Shown piece after piece: positions 1-5,673 of a stretch of DNA of 7,830 nucleotides. Every line of letters begins with the position of its first letter. The stretch's first letter is position 1. Under the pieces are notes generated by a model, which ran no database searches, had not been told where the DNA came from, and saw only the letters and a list, made by a program, of their open reading frames with translations. The translations under genes were made by a program, and so were the position numbers. Origin of the DNA: CAZYMF01 sp964648215 (GTDB taxonomy: Bacteria > Desulfobacterota > Binatia > HRBIN30 > JACQVA1); contig CAZYMF010000218.1 of assembly GCA_964648215.1 (NCBI GenBank), forward strand, positions 1 through 7,830, in the 5' to 3' direction.

Positions 1-13
1 CAGCCGGAGGCGC

Positions 14-47
14 AAAAAAAAGCCGCCCGGGATTTCGCCGGCTGGCT
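14..47 (-). terminator. Rho-independent terminator of the dehydrogenase operon
   Basis: Read on the minus strand, the 17 bases after the GMC stop codon lead into an imperfect GC-rich stem. AGCC (47-44) pairs with GGCT (24-21), and a further GC-rich stretch pairs inside it with one or two bulges. A run of eight T follows immediately (21-14). This is the usual shape of an intrinsic terminator and fits the end of the two-gene operon. The stem is not perfect, so strength is uncertain. Confidence 0.6.
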
Positions 48-63
48 GGCTCTGCGTCCTTAC

Positions 64-1878
64 CTAACGCGCGGCCCCGACCGAGTCAAACCCCCTTGGG
101 CGGAGCGGCAGGATGCTCTCGGGGCTGCCGGGGTTGACGATGTTGCCGGCGGCCCGCAGCGCCAGCGCGATGATCGTCAGCGTCGGGTTGTAGCCCGAGC
201 TGGTGACGAAGACGCCGCCGTCGGTGCAATAGAGGTTGTCGACGTCGTGAAATTTGCCGAACGCGTCGCAGACCGACATGGTCGGATCGTTGCCCATGCG
301 CAGGCCGCCCATGACGTGCGCGGAGGTGGACGGCGTCGTCGGGTCGTAGGGATCGAAAAAGCCGAACTGCGCCCCCGCCGCGCCGAGCACCTCGAGCATC
401 TTGGGCTTGTAGAACTGCGCCGCGTCGAGCTCGTAGCGGCTGTTGGCGTACGTCACCAGCGGTACCGGCAGGCCGAAGACGTCGCGGACGGTCGGATCGA
501 GCTGCACCCGGTTGGTCGGCTGCGGCGCGTCCTCCGCCTGCATCGTCATCACCCCGAGATGCGCCTGGAACGGGCTTTCCACCAGCAGCTGCTTGATGGA
601 GACGCCGAGGAGCTTGGCAAAGCTCAGGGCCATCGGGTTGAGGCTCTCGTTTGCCGACATGATGGGCTCGGAGGACGTGCCGAACTCGATGACGCCGCCG
701 AGGTGGGGAAAGTCGGTGCGCAGATCGGTGCCGCCTTCGCCGACGCCGCGGAAATCGGACATGCCGTTGCTGACCGAGTTGCCGCGCTCGCCGTGCAGGC
801 GCTGCTTGAAGAGGCCGACGCCGATCGTCTGCAGGTGGAACATCAGCTCGCGGCCGACGTGATCGCTCGAGTTGCCCAGACCCGGGCCGTCGGGATCGGA
901 GAGCAGACAGAGGCGCGCGCTCTCAATGGCGCTGGCGGCGAGGATGAAGCGGTCGGCGGTGATCTGCTGCACGTTGCCGTCGGGGTCGACGTACTGCAAC
1001 GCCGTCACGTGCCCCTTCGACGCGTCGGTGACCAGCGCCTTGGCGAAGCTGTTGAAACGAACCTGGCAGTTGCCCGTGAGCAGCGCCCGGCGCAGGGTGG
1101 TGACCGCGGCCGAGCCCTTGGCGTTGTTGGGGCAGCCGTAGCCGCTGCACAGTCCGCAGGTGACGCAGGCGGGCCGACCGTCGTAGGGCCGCGAGTTGAT
1201 TCCCGTCGGAAACAGCATGGGGTTGTACTGCAGCGTCCGCGCGCCGTTGGCGATCACGCGCCCGACATACATCTCGTTGATCGGCGGCAGCGGATACGGC
1301 GCGCTGCGCCGCGAGGCGAAGGGATCGGCTCCCTCCCCGGAGTCGGTGCCGCTCACCCCACTGAGCTGCTCGGCCATCACGTAGAAGGGCTCCAGTTCGT
1401 CGTACGTGAGCGGCCAGTCGGTGAAGAAGGTGCCCGGGTACGAACGCCCGGCGGCGGCCAGCTTGGAGGCGAGCTGGAAGTCGACCTCGTTGAAGCGCGG
1501 ATACTTCATGTCGGCGTGAACCGTGGTGCCGCCGACGTTGCGCGAGAGCGTGTTGACGTCCGGGTGGGGCTTCGCCGCGTCGTCGGCCTTCTGGCGGAAG
1601 GTGCGCGGCTCGAGGATGGGATCCTGGTCGGTCAGGCCGCGGATGCCGAGCTTCAGCTCGTCGTTGCTGAACAGCGGGAAGGCCAGCGTGCCGGCGGGAT
1701 CGTCGAGGCCGGGGAAGTAGTTGTTGCCGGCCTCGATGACGACGACCTTGAGGCCGGCCTGGGTGAGGACGTGCGCCGCCGCCGAGCCGCCGGCGCCGCT
1801 GCCGACGATGGCGACGTCGAACGGCGCGTCGAGCGAGTCGTTTCCCAGGACGTTCGGCGTGGTCGACGGCAGTGCCAT
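64..1878 (-). CDS. FAD-dependent GMC oxidoreductase, large catalytic subunit of a gluconate-2-dehydrogenase-like enzyme
   Basis: This is a 604-residue flavoenzyme that should oxidise an alcohol or sugar hydroxyl; the substrate cannot be read from sequence. The FAD dinucleotide-binding motif GSGAGG lies at residues 26-31, followed by the strand ending VVVIEAG. A second FAD-contact segment, GGTTVHADMKYPRF, starts at about 116. The C-terminal GMC domain has His521 (SAHVMGG) and Asn564 (GYNPT), 43 residues apart, matching the catalytic His/His-or-Asn spacing of glucose oxidase. A cysteine cluster C238-x2-C241-x2-C244-x4-C249 resembles that of gluconate/fructose-dehydrogenase-type GMC proteins. 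There is no signal peptide. The ATG at 1878 is chosen because it lies two bases after the stop of the upstream gene and directly precedes the FAD fold. The same frame stays open far upstream, but that stretch is the shadow of the neighbour. It is probably exported by riding on the Tat-signal small subunit encoded just before it. Confidence 0.95.
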   Translation of the reverse strand: MALPSTTPNVLGNDSLDAPFDVAIVGSGAGGSAAAHVLTQAGLKVVVIEAGNNYFPGLDDPAGTLAFPLFSNDELKLGIRGLTDQDPILEPRTFRQKADDAAKPHPDVNTLSRNVGGTTVHADMKYPRFNEVDFQLASKLAAAGRSYPGTFFTDWPLTYDELEPFYVMAEQLSGVSGTDSGEGADPFASRRSAPYPLPPINEMYVGRVIANGARTLQYNPMLFPTGINSRPYDGRPACVTCGLCSGYGCPNNAKGSAAVTTLRRALLTGNCQVRFNSFAKALVTDASKGHVTALQYVDPDGNVQQITADRFILAASAIESARLCLLSDPDGPGLGNSSDHVGRELMFHLQTIGVGLFKQRLHGERGNSVSNGMSDFRGVGEGGTDLRTDFPHLGGVIEFGTSSEPIMSANESLNPMALSFAKLLGVSIKQLLVESPFQAHLGVMTMQAEDAPQPTNRVQLDPTVRDVFGLPVPLVTYANSRYELDAAQFYKPKMLEVLGAAGAQFGFFDPYDPTTPSTSAHVMGGLRMGNDPTMSVCDAFGKFHDVDNLYCTDGGVFVTSSGYNPTLTIIALALRAAGNIVNPGSPESILPLRPRGFDSVGAAR

Positions 1879-1880
1879 CG

Positions 1881-3002
1881 TCAGACTCCGAAGCAGTACG
1901 GGTCGGGGAACACCATGTAGGGGCTGGGTTCCGCCGAGATCGACGCGCTCAAGGAGGTGATGGCGGCGAGGAAGGCCGTCATCGACGCGCTGAAGCCGGC
2001 GCACGTCTCGTCGGGATTGGGCCGCGAGTTCGGCTTGTCGGCGCGCTCGATGTACTGCTGCGTCCCTTCGTCGAAGCCGAGGGTGTAGCCGAGCGGCTGG
2101 CTGTCGCCGTCGAAGCCGGCCAGTTGCCAGCCGACGCGGTCGCGGTTGCCGCCGTAGACGGGGTCGGACATCAGCCCCTCGAAGCTGTGCCGCCGCAGCA
2201 GGGTGACGAAGGTCGCGTTCGCCGGGGCGTTGAGAACCTGGTCTTGCTGCGCCGCGCCGAGCTGTACGAAGGGCTTGGAGGCCTGGCTCTGGCTCATCTG
2301 GTCGAGCTGGGCCAACCCGGCGCGGTACTGGGCGCGCAGGTTGACGTTCGGCAGCGAGGCGGCCAGCGGGTTGTCGGCGAGCGCGGCGATCCCCGCCGCC
2401 CCGTCCAGACGCACCCGCCACGACAGGCGCTGCAGACGGGTGAGGGGGAGGAAGTCGTCGAAGCTCGGCGCGGGAAACGTGCCGGTGATCTCGCCGGTGG
2501 CGAAATCGCCGAACGGCTGGCGGCCGCTGAAGGGTCCACCCGCGAACACCGGGCGGGCGTTGAAGAACGCCACCTCGGCGCTCTGCACGTCGGCGTCGCC
2601 GACCGCGCCGTCGCCGTTGACGTCGGCGCCGGGGCAGCCCTCGGCGGCGCTCGTGCCCTGGCGCAGGAGGATGGCGGTGAAGTCGGCCGCGCCGCGGCGC
2701 CCGTCGCAGTTGGCGTCGACGAAGGGGAGCCCGCTCAACAACCCCTGGATGTAGTCGGCAACGCCGGCCTCGCGGGCACCGGGCGAGCTGTCGGTGGGAA
2801 TGATCCGCGCCGTGGCCGCGGCGGCGGTGGCGAGCTCGGCGGCGCTCAGAAACGGCGTCAGGGGGCCGGCCGCCGCCGTCTGGGCGAAGCTCCAGCGCCG
2901 CGGCGCCAACACCAGGGCCGCGCCGCCGGCAGCTCCGAGCTGCAGCAGCTGCCGCCGCGTCAGACGCAGCGGCTGTTGGCTTGCCGCCGAGTTTTCGGAC
3001 AT
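1881..3002 (-). CDS. Tat-exported gluconate 2-dehydrogenase subunit 3 family protein with an EF-hand (dockerin-like) insert
   Basis: This is a 373-residue small subunit, the usual partner of GMC dehydrogenases, thought to aid folding, export and stability of the flavin subunit. A Tat signal is visible at residues 15-34 (TRRQLLQLGAAGGAALVLAP), followed by a likely cleavage region near AQTAAA. Family landmarks are IIPTDSSPGAREAGVADYIQ (67-86) and, near the C-terminus, EGLMSDPVYGGNRDRVGW (275-292). Between them, residues 96-138 carry two calcium-loop motifs: D96-N98-D100 to D107, and D127-N129-D131 to D138. Each is accompanied by a cysteine (C99, C123) that could form a disulfide in the periplasm. 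The remaining fold resumes at FAGGPFSGRQPF (153-164). The start is the ATG just before the Tat region; it has no ribosome-binding site at normal distance, only GAGGTGG 15 bases upstream. It is translationally coupled to the GMC gene. Confidence 0.9.
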   Translation of the reverse strand: MSENSAASQQPLRLTRRQLLQLGAAGGAALVLAPRRWSFAQTAAAGPLTPFLSAAELATAAAATARIIPTDSSPGAREAGVADYIQGLLSGLPFVDANCDGRRGAADFTAILLRQGTSAAEGCPGADVNGDGAVGDADVQSAEVAFFNARPVFAGGPFSGRQPFGDFATGEITGTFPAPSFDDFLPLTRLQRLSWRVRLDGAAGIAALADNPLAASLPNVNLRAQYRAGLAQLDQMSQSQASKPFVQLGAAQQDQVLNAPANATFVTLLRRHSFEGLMSDPVYGGNRDRVGWQLAGFDGDSQPLGYTLGFDEGTQQYIERADKPNSRPNPDETCAGFSASMTAFLAAITSLSASISAEPSPYMVFPDPYCFGV

Positions 3003-3009
3003 CGCGCCG

Positions 3010-3039
3010 TCTGTAGGCCACCTCGTTCTTCGCTGTCAA
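3010..3039 (-). promoter_or_regulatory. Candidate sigma70-type promoter of the dehydrogenase operon
   Basis: On the minus strand a perfect TTGACA (3039-3034) is followed after 18 bases by TACAGA (3015-3010), a 3/6 match to the -10 consensus. Transcription would begin about 7 bases later, at or next to the A of the ATG at 3002, giving a leaderless or nearly leaderless message. This agrees with the lack of a well-placed Shine-Dalgarno. The -10 is weak, so this is a candidate only. Confidence 0.35.
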
Positions 3040-3192
3040 GGTGCAACGTGTCAGGGCCCCAGCGGGGGTCGGTGCCAGACTTACAAACGTTCACTCGCCT
3101 GTTGACGGCCCGGGCGCGGTTTCGCTAAGCACGCTGTCGACCCGGTCAGCGAGAGCGAGAGAATCACCCGACAGCGGCCGAGGAATGTCGGC

Positions 3193-3198
3193 GAGGAG
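3193..3198 (+). promoter_or_regulatory. Ribosome-binding site that sets the start at 3203
   Basis: GAGGAG lies four bases before the ATG at 3203. This favours that codon over the in-frame ATG at 3185 and over the longer open frame from 3041. Confidence 0.55.
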
Positions 3199-3202
3199 CG
3201 CC

Positions 3203-3664
3203 ATGGACGACGAAGAGTTGCTCGAGAAGGTAAAGGACTTCACGTTCCACGGCGGTCACCGCGCCATGTCGGTCGAGGACGTGGTGACCATTCAACCCGG
3301 CCTCGGGCGGATCATGCCCGAGATCGGTGCCCGCACCTGGAAGCTGTTCTACGCGGCCAAGGCGGGCAACTGGCCGCTGGCCAAGTTTCAGTTCAAGGAG
3401 ATCAAGGGCCTGTTCGAGCTCGGCGCCTTCACCCGGCCGAAGCACGAGGATGCCCTCAACCAGTACATGAGAGAGAACTGGAAGACGCTGGAGGCACCGC
3501 TCGAGCAGAAGGACTTCGCTGCCTTCGAGGCCGCCTTCCACAAGTGCATCGACGCCGCCAACGCCTTCCACGAGCTCAAGGAGAAGCCCTACATTCGCTG
3601 GAAGCTGCCCGACGGCCCGCCCCCCGACCTCGACATGACCCCGCGCGGCGGCGCGAAGAAGTGA
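3203..3664 (+). CDS. Uncharacterised helical protein, cytochrome-c-like family with the haem motif lost
   Basis: This is a 153-residue soluble protein of unknown function with no signal peptide or membrane segment. It appears mostly helical. Residues 40-70 (ARTWKLFYAAKAGNWPLAKF and onward), a helix at 81-115 and the C-terminal IRWKLPDGPPPDL recall small bacterial proteins I remember with a WKLxxAAxAGNWxLAxxxxxEI helix and a C-terminal CNACH haem site followed by a Pro-rich tail. Here the corresponding stretch reads ANAFH (119-123): both cysteines are replaced (Ala119, Phe122) while His123 remains. If the comparison holds, this is a haem-free relative. The family link is from memory and not proven. 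The gene precedes the ArsC-like gene by 32 bp and probably shares its transcript. The ATG at 3203 is preferred for its GAGGAG; 3185 would add six residues. Confidence 0.82.
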   Translation: MDDEELLEKVKDFTFHGGHRAMSVEDVVTIQPGLGRIMPEIGARTWKLFYAAKAGNWPLAKFQFKEIKGLFELGAFTRPKHEDALNQYMRENWKTLEAPLEQKDFAAFEAAFHKCIDAANAFHELKEKPYIRWKLPDGPPPDLDMTPRGGAKK

Positions 3665-3683
3665 TGCCGTGAATCATGCTCGT

Positions 3684-3693
3684 GGAGGAAAGG
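3684..3693 (+). promoter_or_regulatory. Ribosome-binding site that sets the start at 3697
   Basis: GGAGGAAAGG ends three bases before the ATG at 3697, with the GGAGG core at an 8-base spacing. It lies inside the first codons of a longer reading from the ATG at 3676, so the shorter start is preferred. Confidence 0.7.
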
Positions 3694-3696
3694 ACG

Positions 3697-4080
3697 ATGA
3701 GCTCGACGGCTAAGACGATGCACGGCTCACGGACACCCGTTACGATCTTCCATAATCCCCGTTGCTCGAAGAGCCGCGGCGCGCTGCAGCTGCTGCGCGA
3801 CCGCGGTATCGAGCCGACGATCGTCGAGTACCTGCAGAGCCCACCCGACGCCAAAACGCTGGATCACCTGCTCATGCTGCTCGGCGTCGAGCCGCGCGAG
3901 GCCATGCGCAAGCAGGAGAAGGAGTACCGGGAGCTCGAGCTCGACGATTCCCGTCTCACCCGCAAACAGCTCATCGCGGCCATGGTCGCGCATCCGGTTC
4001 TGATCGAGCGCCCGATCGTCGTTCGCGGCGACAAGGCCGTCATCGGCCGGCCGCCGGAACGAGTCGCCGAGATTCTCTAG
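3697..4080 (+). CDS. arsC: ArsC/YfgD-family arsenate reductase-like protein (glutaredoxin-coupled type)
   Basis: This 127-residue cytoplasmic thioredoxin-fold protein would reduce arsenate to arsenite using glutathione and glutaredoxin. The N-terminal IFHNPRCSKSRGALQLL (18-34) contains the active cysteine Cys23. Arg71 (AMRKQE), Arg105 (ERPIVV) and Arg118 (GRPPE) match the three arginines that support catalysis and oxyanion binding in the plasmid R773 ArsC. The RCSKSR motif and the ending GRPPERVAEIL are closer to the short E. coli YfgD than to R773 ArsC, which is longer and has ACGTS at this site. No arsR, arsB or acr3 is nearby, so a role in arsenic resistance is not supported by context. 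YfgD-type members may serve another thiol redox job. It is probably co-transcribed with the preceding 153-residue gene. Family assignment is firm, substrate less so. Confidence 0.94.
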   Translation: MSSTAKTMHGSRTPVTIFHNPRCSKSRGALQLLRDRGIEPTIVEYLQSPPDAKTLDHLLMLLGVEPREAMRKQEKEYRELELDDSRLTRKQLIAAMVAHPVLIERPIVVRGDKAVIGRPPERVAEIL

Positions 4081-4170
4081 CCCGTTCTCTCCGCTTCGTT
4101 TCCCTCTCCGCGCCCGGTCGTCGCCGTGGCCTTCCTCTCTCCTGCGCCGTGAATTCTTATGGGCAAAGGT

Positions 4171-4186
4171 TCCGTAAATGTACGGA
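4171..4186. repeat. Short inverted repeat in AT-rich island
   Basis: TCCGTA (4171-4176) and TACGGA (4181-4186) form a perfect 6-bp inverted repeat around AATG. It could be a regulator half-site pair or chance. Confidence 0.35.
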
Positions 4187-4201
4187 TAGACGACACGCAC
4201 T

Positions 4202-4225
4202 AAGCACGGTACTAAAGATGTGCTT
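4202..4225. repeat. Spaced inverted repeat upstream of the HTH gene
   Basis: AAGCAC (4202-4207) and GTGCTT (4220-4225) are perfect 6-bp complements separated by 12 bases, a geometry compatible with a dimeric regulator site about two helical turns long. There is no direct evidence of function. Confidence 0.3.
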
Positions 4226-4538
4226 GGAGGCGGTCGCTCTGCGCTGTTCCCATCCGCAATTCCCCGAGCTTTCATCGGCAGCCGCCGCGCTGGCTGTCGA
4301 ACCTCGCGTAGAGCCGTCCACATTACTGGTCACGCCTGACCGCGGTCTGTGCAGGCGAGAGGACACCCGGGAGCCGGCAGCCCTGTCGCGCTCCGGGAGT
4401 TCGATCGAGGCATGCATCGTGCACTCGCTACTGCTGCAAACCACGCGCAGTGCAGCGGAATGTACATGCAGGCACGGACAAACGGCAACGGTCAGGCACG
4501 GCAAGAGCGCTGCGGCGCTGACGTTGCCCGTATCCATC

Positions 4539-4545
4539 GGGAGGG
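4539..4545 (+). promoter_or_regulatory. Ribosome-binding site of the HTH gene
   Basis: GGGAGGG ends eight bases before the ATG at 4554. It favours this start over the long upstream open frame, which has no comparable site. Confidence 0.6.
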
Positions 4546-4553
4546 CAGTGACC

Positions 4554-5390
4554 ATGAGCTTTGTCAGCGCGAGAGTGAATGAGCCGAAACAGGTCGCGGA
4601 GACCTCGGGACCGCCGGCTTCGTTGCCCGTGAACCTTCGCGGTCGAGCGCCGGTATCTCTGGCGCATCCGGCGCCGAGACGCTTGGTGGCCCCCAACCGA
4701 CCGTGGGCGCTTCAGCTCGCACTGGCGGATCGCATTGTCCTGGAACGGCTGGCCGGCGATCCTCACCGTTCCGCCGCCCGCTGGGCGAGAATCATCCTGG
4801 CGCGCAGCGAGGGGGCGACCCTCGGCGGCATCGCCGCGAGCGAGAAGGTCCATCGCGACACGGTCCGTCGCTGTCTCCAGCGTTTCCGCCGACACGGCAT
4901 CGGTGGGCTGCGACACGGCAACGCGGGAAAGTCGAAGAATCTGACCTTCGATGCCAGCGTCAGACGTGAGATCGCGCGCCGCGCCAGCCTGCCGCCGCGT
5001 GAGGTCAACGAGAACTTCGCGACCTGGTCGCTCTACAAGCTGCGCGAGCACTTGGTGCGCGCCGGGATCGTCCGCTCCATCAGCATCGAGCGGCTGCGCT
5101 ACATCCTGGGTGTCGAGCCGCATGATCGCGCCTATTGGCCCAAGGCGGAGACGCTGCTCAGCCCGTTGTCCCGCGAGGCGCGGCGGGAGCTGATCGAGTT
5201 GGCGCAGGGGGCCGACGCCGAGATCGCCCGGCGTGCGGGGGCGGTCTTGGCCGTGGCCAGTGGTGCCCGCCTCGGCCAGGTGGCGCGCGAGTTTCATTGT
5301 GGCAAGAGCAGCATCCGCCGTTGGCTCGACCACGTTCGGCTCCACGGCGTGAGCCGCTTGGCCGGCCTGCGGCCGGCGGCCGCCGCGTAG
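4554..5390 (+). CDS. Stand-alone double helix-turn-helix protein related to IS630-type transposase N-termini
   Basis: This 278-residue protein is likely a DNA-binding regulator or a domesticated transposase fragment. After a basic, Pro-rich tail (1-50) comes an HTH domain at about 52-122 (SEGATLGGIAASEKVHRDTV and RRCLQRFRRHGIGGL), of the type that opens IS630-family transposases. A winged-helix-like segment follows at about 137-190 (TWSLYKLREHLVRAGI), as in those transposases. The place where the DDE nuclease should begin is instead taken by a second HTH copy at about 204-272 (GARLGQVAREFHCGKSSIRR). The two copies align over about 70 residues with many shared positions (AR-A, LA, GA-LG, A, RR-L, R-HG, L). 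The protein ends shortly after, so no catalytic domain exists. No terminal inverted repeats were recognised. A 48-residue membrane peptide gene follows at 33 bp. Function is unknown. Confidence 0.85.
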   Translation: MSFVSARVNEPKQVAETSGPPASLPVNLRGRAPVSLAHPAPRRLVAPNRPWALQLALADRIVLERLAGDPHRSAARWARIILARSEGATLGGIAASEKVHRDTVRRCLQRFRRHGIGGLRHGNAGKSKNLTFDASVRREIARRASLPPREVNENFATWSLYKLREHLVRAGIVRSISIERLRYILGVEPHDRAYWPKAETLLSPLSREARRELIELAQGADAEIARRAGAVLAVASGARLGQVAREFHCGKSSIRRWLDHVRLHGVSRLAGLRPAAAA

Positions 5391-5410
5391 CGGCTTGCCC
5401 GGAGGTGACA

Positions 5411-5416
5411 AAGGAG
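5411..5416 (+). promoter_or_regulatory. Strong ribosome-binding site of the small membrane peptide
   Basis: AAGGAG lies seven bases before the ATG at 5424, close to ideal spacing. It is the main reason for accepting the short gene that follows. Confidence 0.55.
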
Positions 5417-5423
5417 AACGCAG

Positions 5424-5570
5424 ATGAGGGTGTCGCGAGGGGGGATGGTGGACGGATGGTCTCCCGATCGTTCCGACTTGCCGTTCATCGGCTTCGTGGC
5501 CGGAACGATGGGAGCCCTGCTGTTGTGGGCCTGTTTGGCCGGCTCCACCTGGCTGCTGCTGTCTCTGTGA
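5424..5570 (+). CDS. Small single-pass membrane protein, 48 residues
   Basis: A short reading frame encodes 48 residues. The N-terminal 18 are polar with several Arg and Asp, then residues 19-48 (PFIGFVAGTMGALLLWACLA and further Leu-rich residues) are continuously hydrophobic and can span the membrane once, or reach the end of the protein as a C-terminal anchor. Support comes from an AAGGAG site seven bases upstream, position 33 bp after the HTH gene on the same strand, and G or C at 39 of 48 third codon positions. I do not recognise a family. It may be a partner whose state or expression is tied to the HTH protein, or a small stress or toxin-like peptide; both are guesses. Two competing short frames overlap this stretch, so confidence is moderate. 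Confidence 0.5.
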   Translation: MRVSRGGMVDGWSPDRSDLPFIGFVAGTMGALLLWACLAGSTWLLLSL

Positions 5571-5577
5571 TCGTCTG

Positions 5578-5600
5578 ACCGGTGGCGGGCCCGCCCCGGT
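5578..5600. repeat. Strong hairpin after the small membrane gene
   Basis: ACCGG (5578-5582) pairs with CCGGT (5596-5600) around the perfect 12-base palindrome GGCGGGCCCGCC (5584-5595), with one bulged T. It lies seven bases after a stop codon and could end or stabilise the upstream transcript, but no T-run follows, so it is not a standard intrinsic terminator. Confidence 0.5.
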
Positions 5601-5604
5601 TGTG

Positions 5605-5625
5605 GTCCGCACAGTTCGTGCGGGC
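5605..5625. repeat. Second hairpin in the uvrA leader
   Basis: CCGCAC (5607-5612) pairs with GTGCGG (5618-5623) across a 5-base loop. A T-G wobble and an outer G-C pair extend the stem to 5605 and 5625. It overlaps the start of another palindrome, GGGCGCGCCC (5622-5631), so the two are mutually exclusive folds. No function is known. Confidence 0.4.
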
Positions 5626-5644
5626 GCGCCCCAGGGGGTGAAGG

Positions 5645-5673
5645 TTGACTTCGCGGCGACGCCGCGTCATCTT
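5645..5673 (+). promoter_or_regulatory. Candidate uvrA promoter with a palindrome in its spacer
   Basis: TTGACT (5645-5650) and CATCTT (5668-5673) are separated by 17 bases and match the -35 and -10 consensus at 5/6 and 3/6. The spacer is almost wholly occupied by CGCGGC-gac-GCCGCG (5652-5666). Transcription would start near 5680, leaving only about eight untranslated bases. No LexA-type box was seen. Confidence 0.35.

Larger units (their letters stand above)
3003..3202. other. Divergent intergenic region
   Basis: These 200 bases separate the leftward dehydrogenase operon from the rightward 153-residue protein gene. They hold the leftward promoter candidate listed separately. For the rightward operon there is TTGACG at 3102-3107, but the hexamer 18 bases later (TAAGCA, 3126-3131) is a poor -10. 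An upstream ATG at 3185, in frame with the rightward gene, lacks a suitably spaced ribosome-binding site. Nothing else is recognised. Confidence 0.5.
4081..4553. other. 473-bp intergenic region without a convincing gene
   Basis: The first 65 bases are pyrimidine-rich. Bases 4150-4225 are clearly richer in A and T than the surroundings and contain two short inverted repeats, listed separately. A GGTCA-cgcc-TGACC hairpin lies at 4328-4341, and CAGGCACGG occurs twice (4469-4477 and 4493-4501). Short open frames here have protein-unlike composition and no well-placed ribosome-binding site except that of the next gene. The region probably carries the promoter of the HTH gene and perhaps its operator. 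No clear terminator follows the ArsC-like gene. Confidence 0.5.

Noticed and set aside
247..1920. A 557-codon plus-strand open frame opposite the GMC gene.
   Set aside because: It is antisense to a clearly homologous gene, has the repetitive Arg/Val/Gly/Ala composition of a GC-rich mirror frame and no recognisable domain.
1879..3039. The GMC reading frame stays open for 387 codons upstream, suggesting one 991-residue fusion protein.
   Set aside because: The upstream part is Arg/Pro/Ala-rich noise in another frame of the well-supported Tat small-subunit gene. The GMC fold begins cleanly at the ATG at 1878.
3697..4080. An arsenic-resistance operon.
   Set aside because: Only the ArsC/YfgD-like gene is present. 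No ArsR, ArsB, Acr3 or ArsA is encoded nearby, and YfgD-type proteins occur outside such operons.
3762..4553. N-terminal extension of the HTH protein through the ArsC-like gene and the intergenic gap.
   Set aside because: The extension overlaps the ArsC-like gene in another frame and has no domain-like pattern. The ATG at 4554 has a good ribosome-binding site and directly precedes the plausible protein.
4349..4582. A 77-codon frame in the gap before the HTH gene.
   Set aside because: It has a GTG start without a ribosome-binding site, overlaps the next gene and has no recognisable pattern.
4554..5390. A complete IS630 insertion sequence.
   Set aside because: No DDE domain, no terminal inverted repeats and no TA target duplication were recognised; only transposase-like DNA-binding domains are present.
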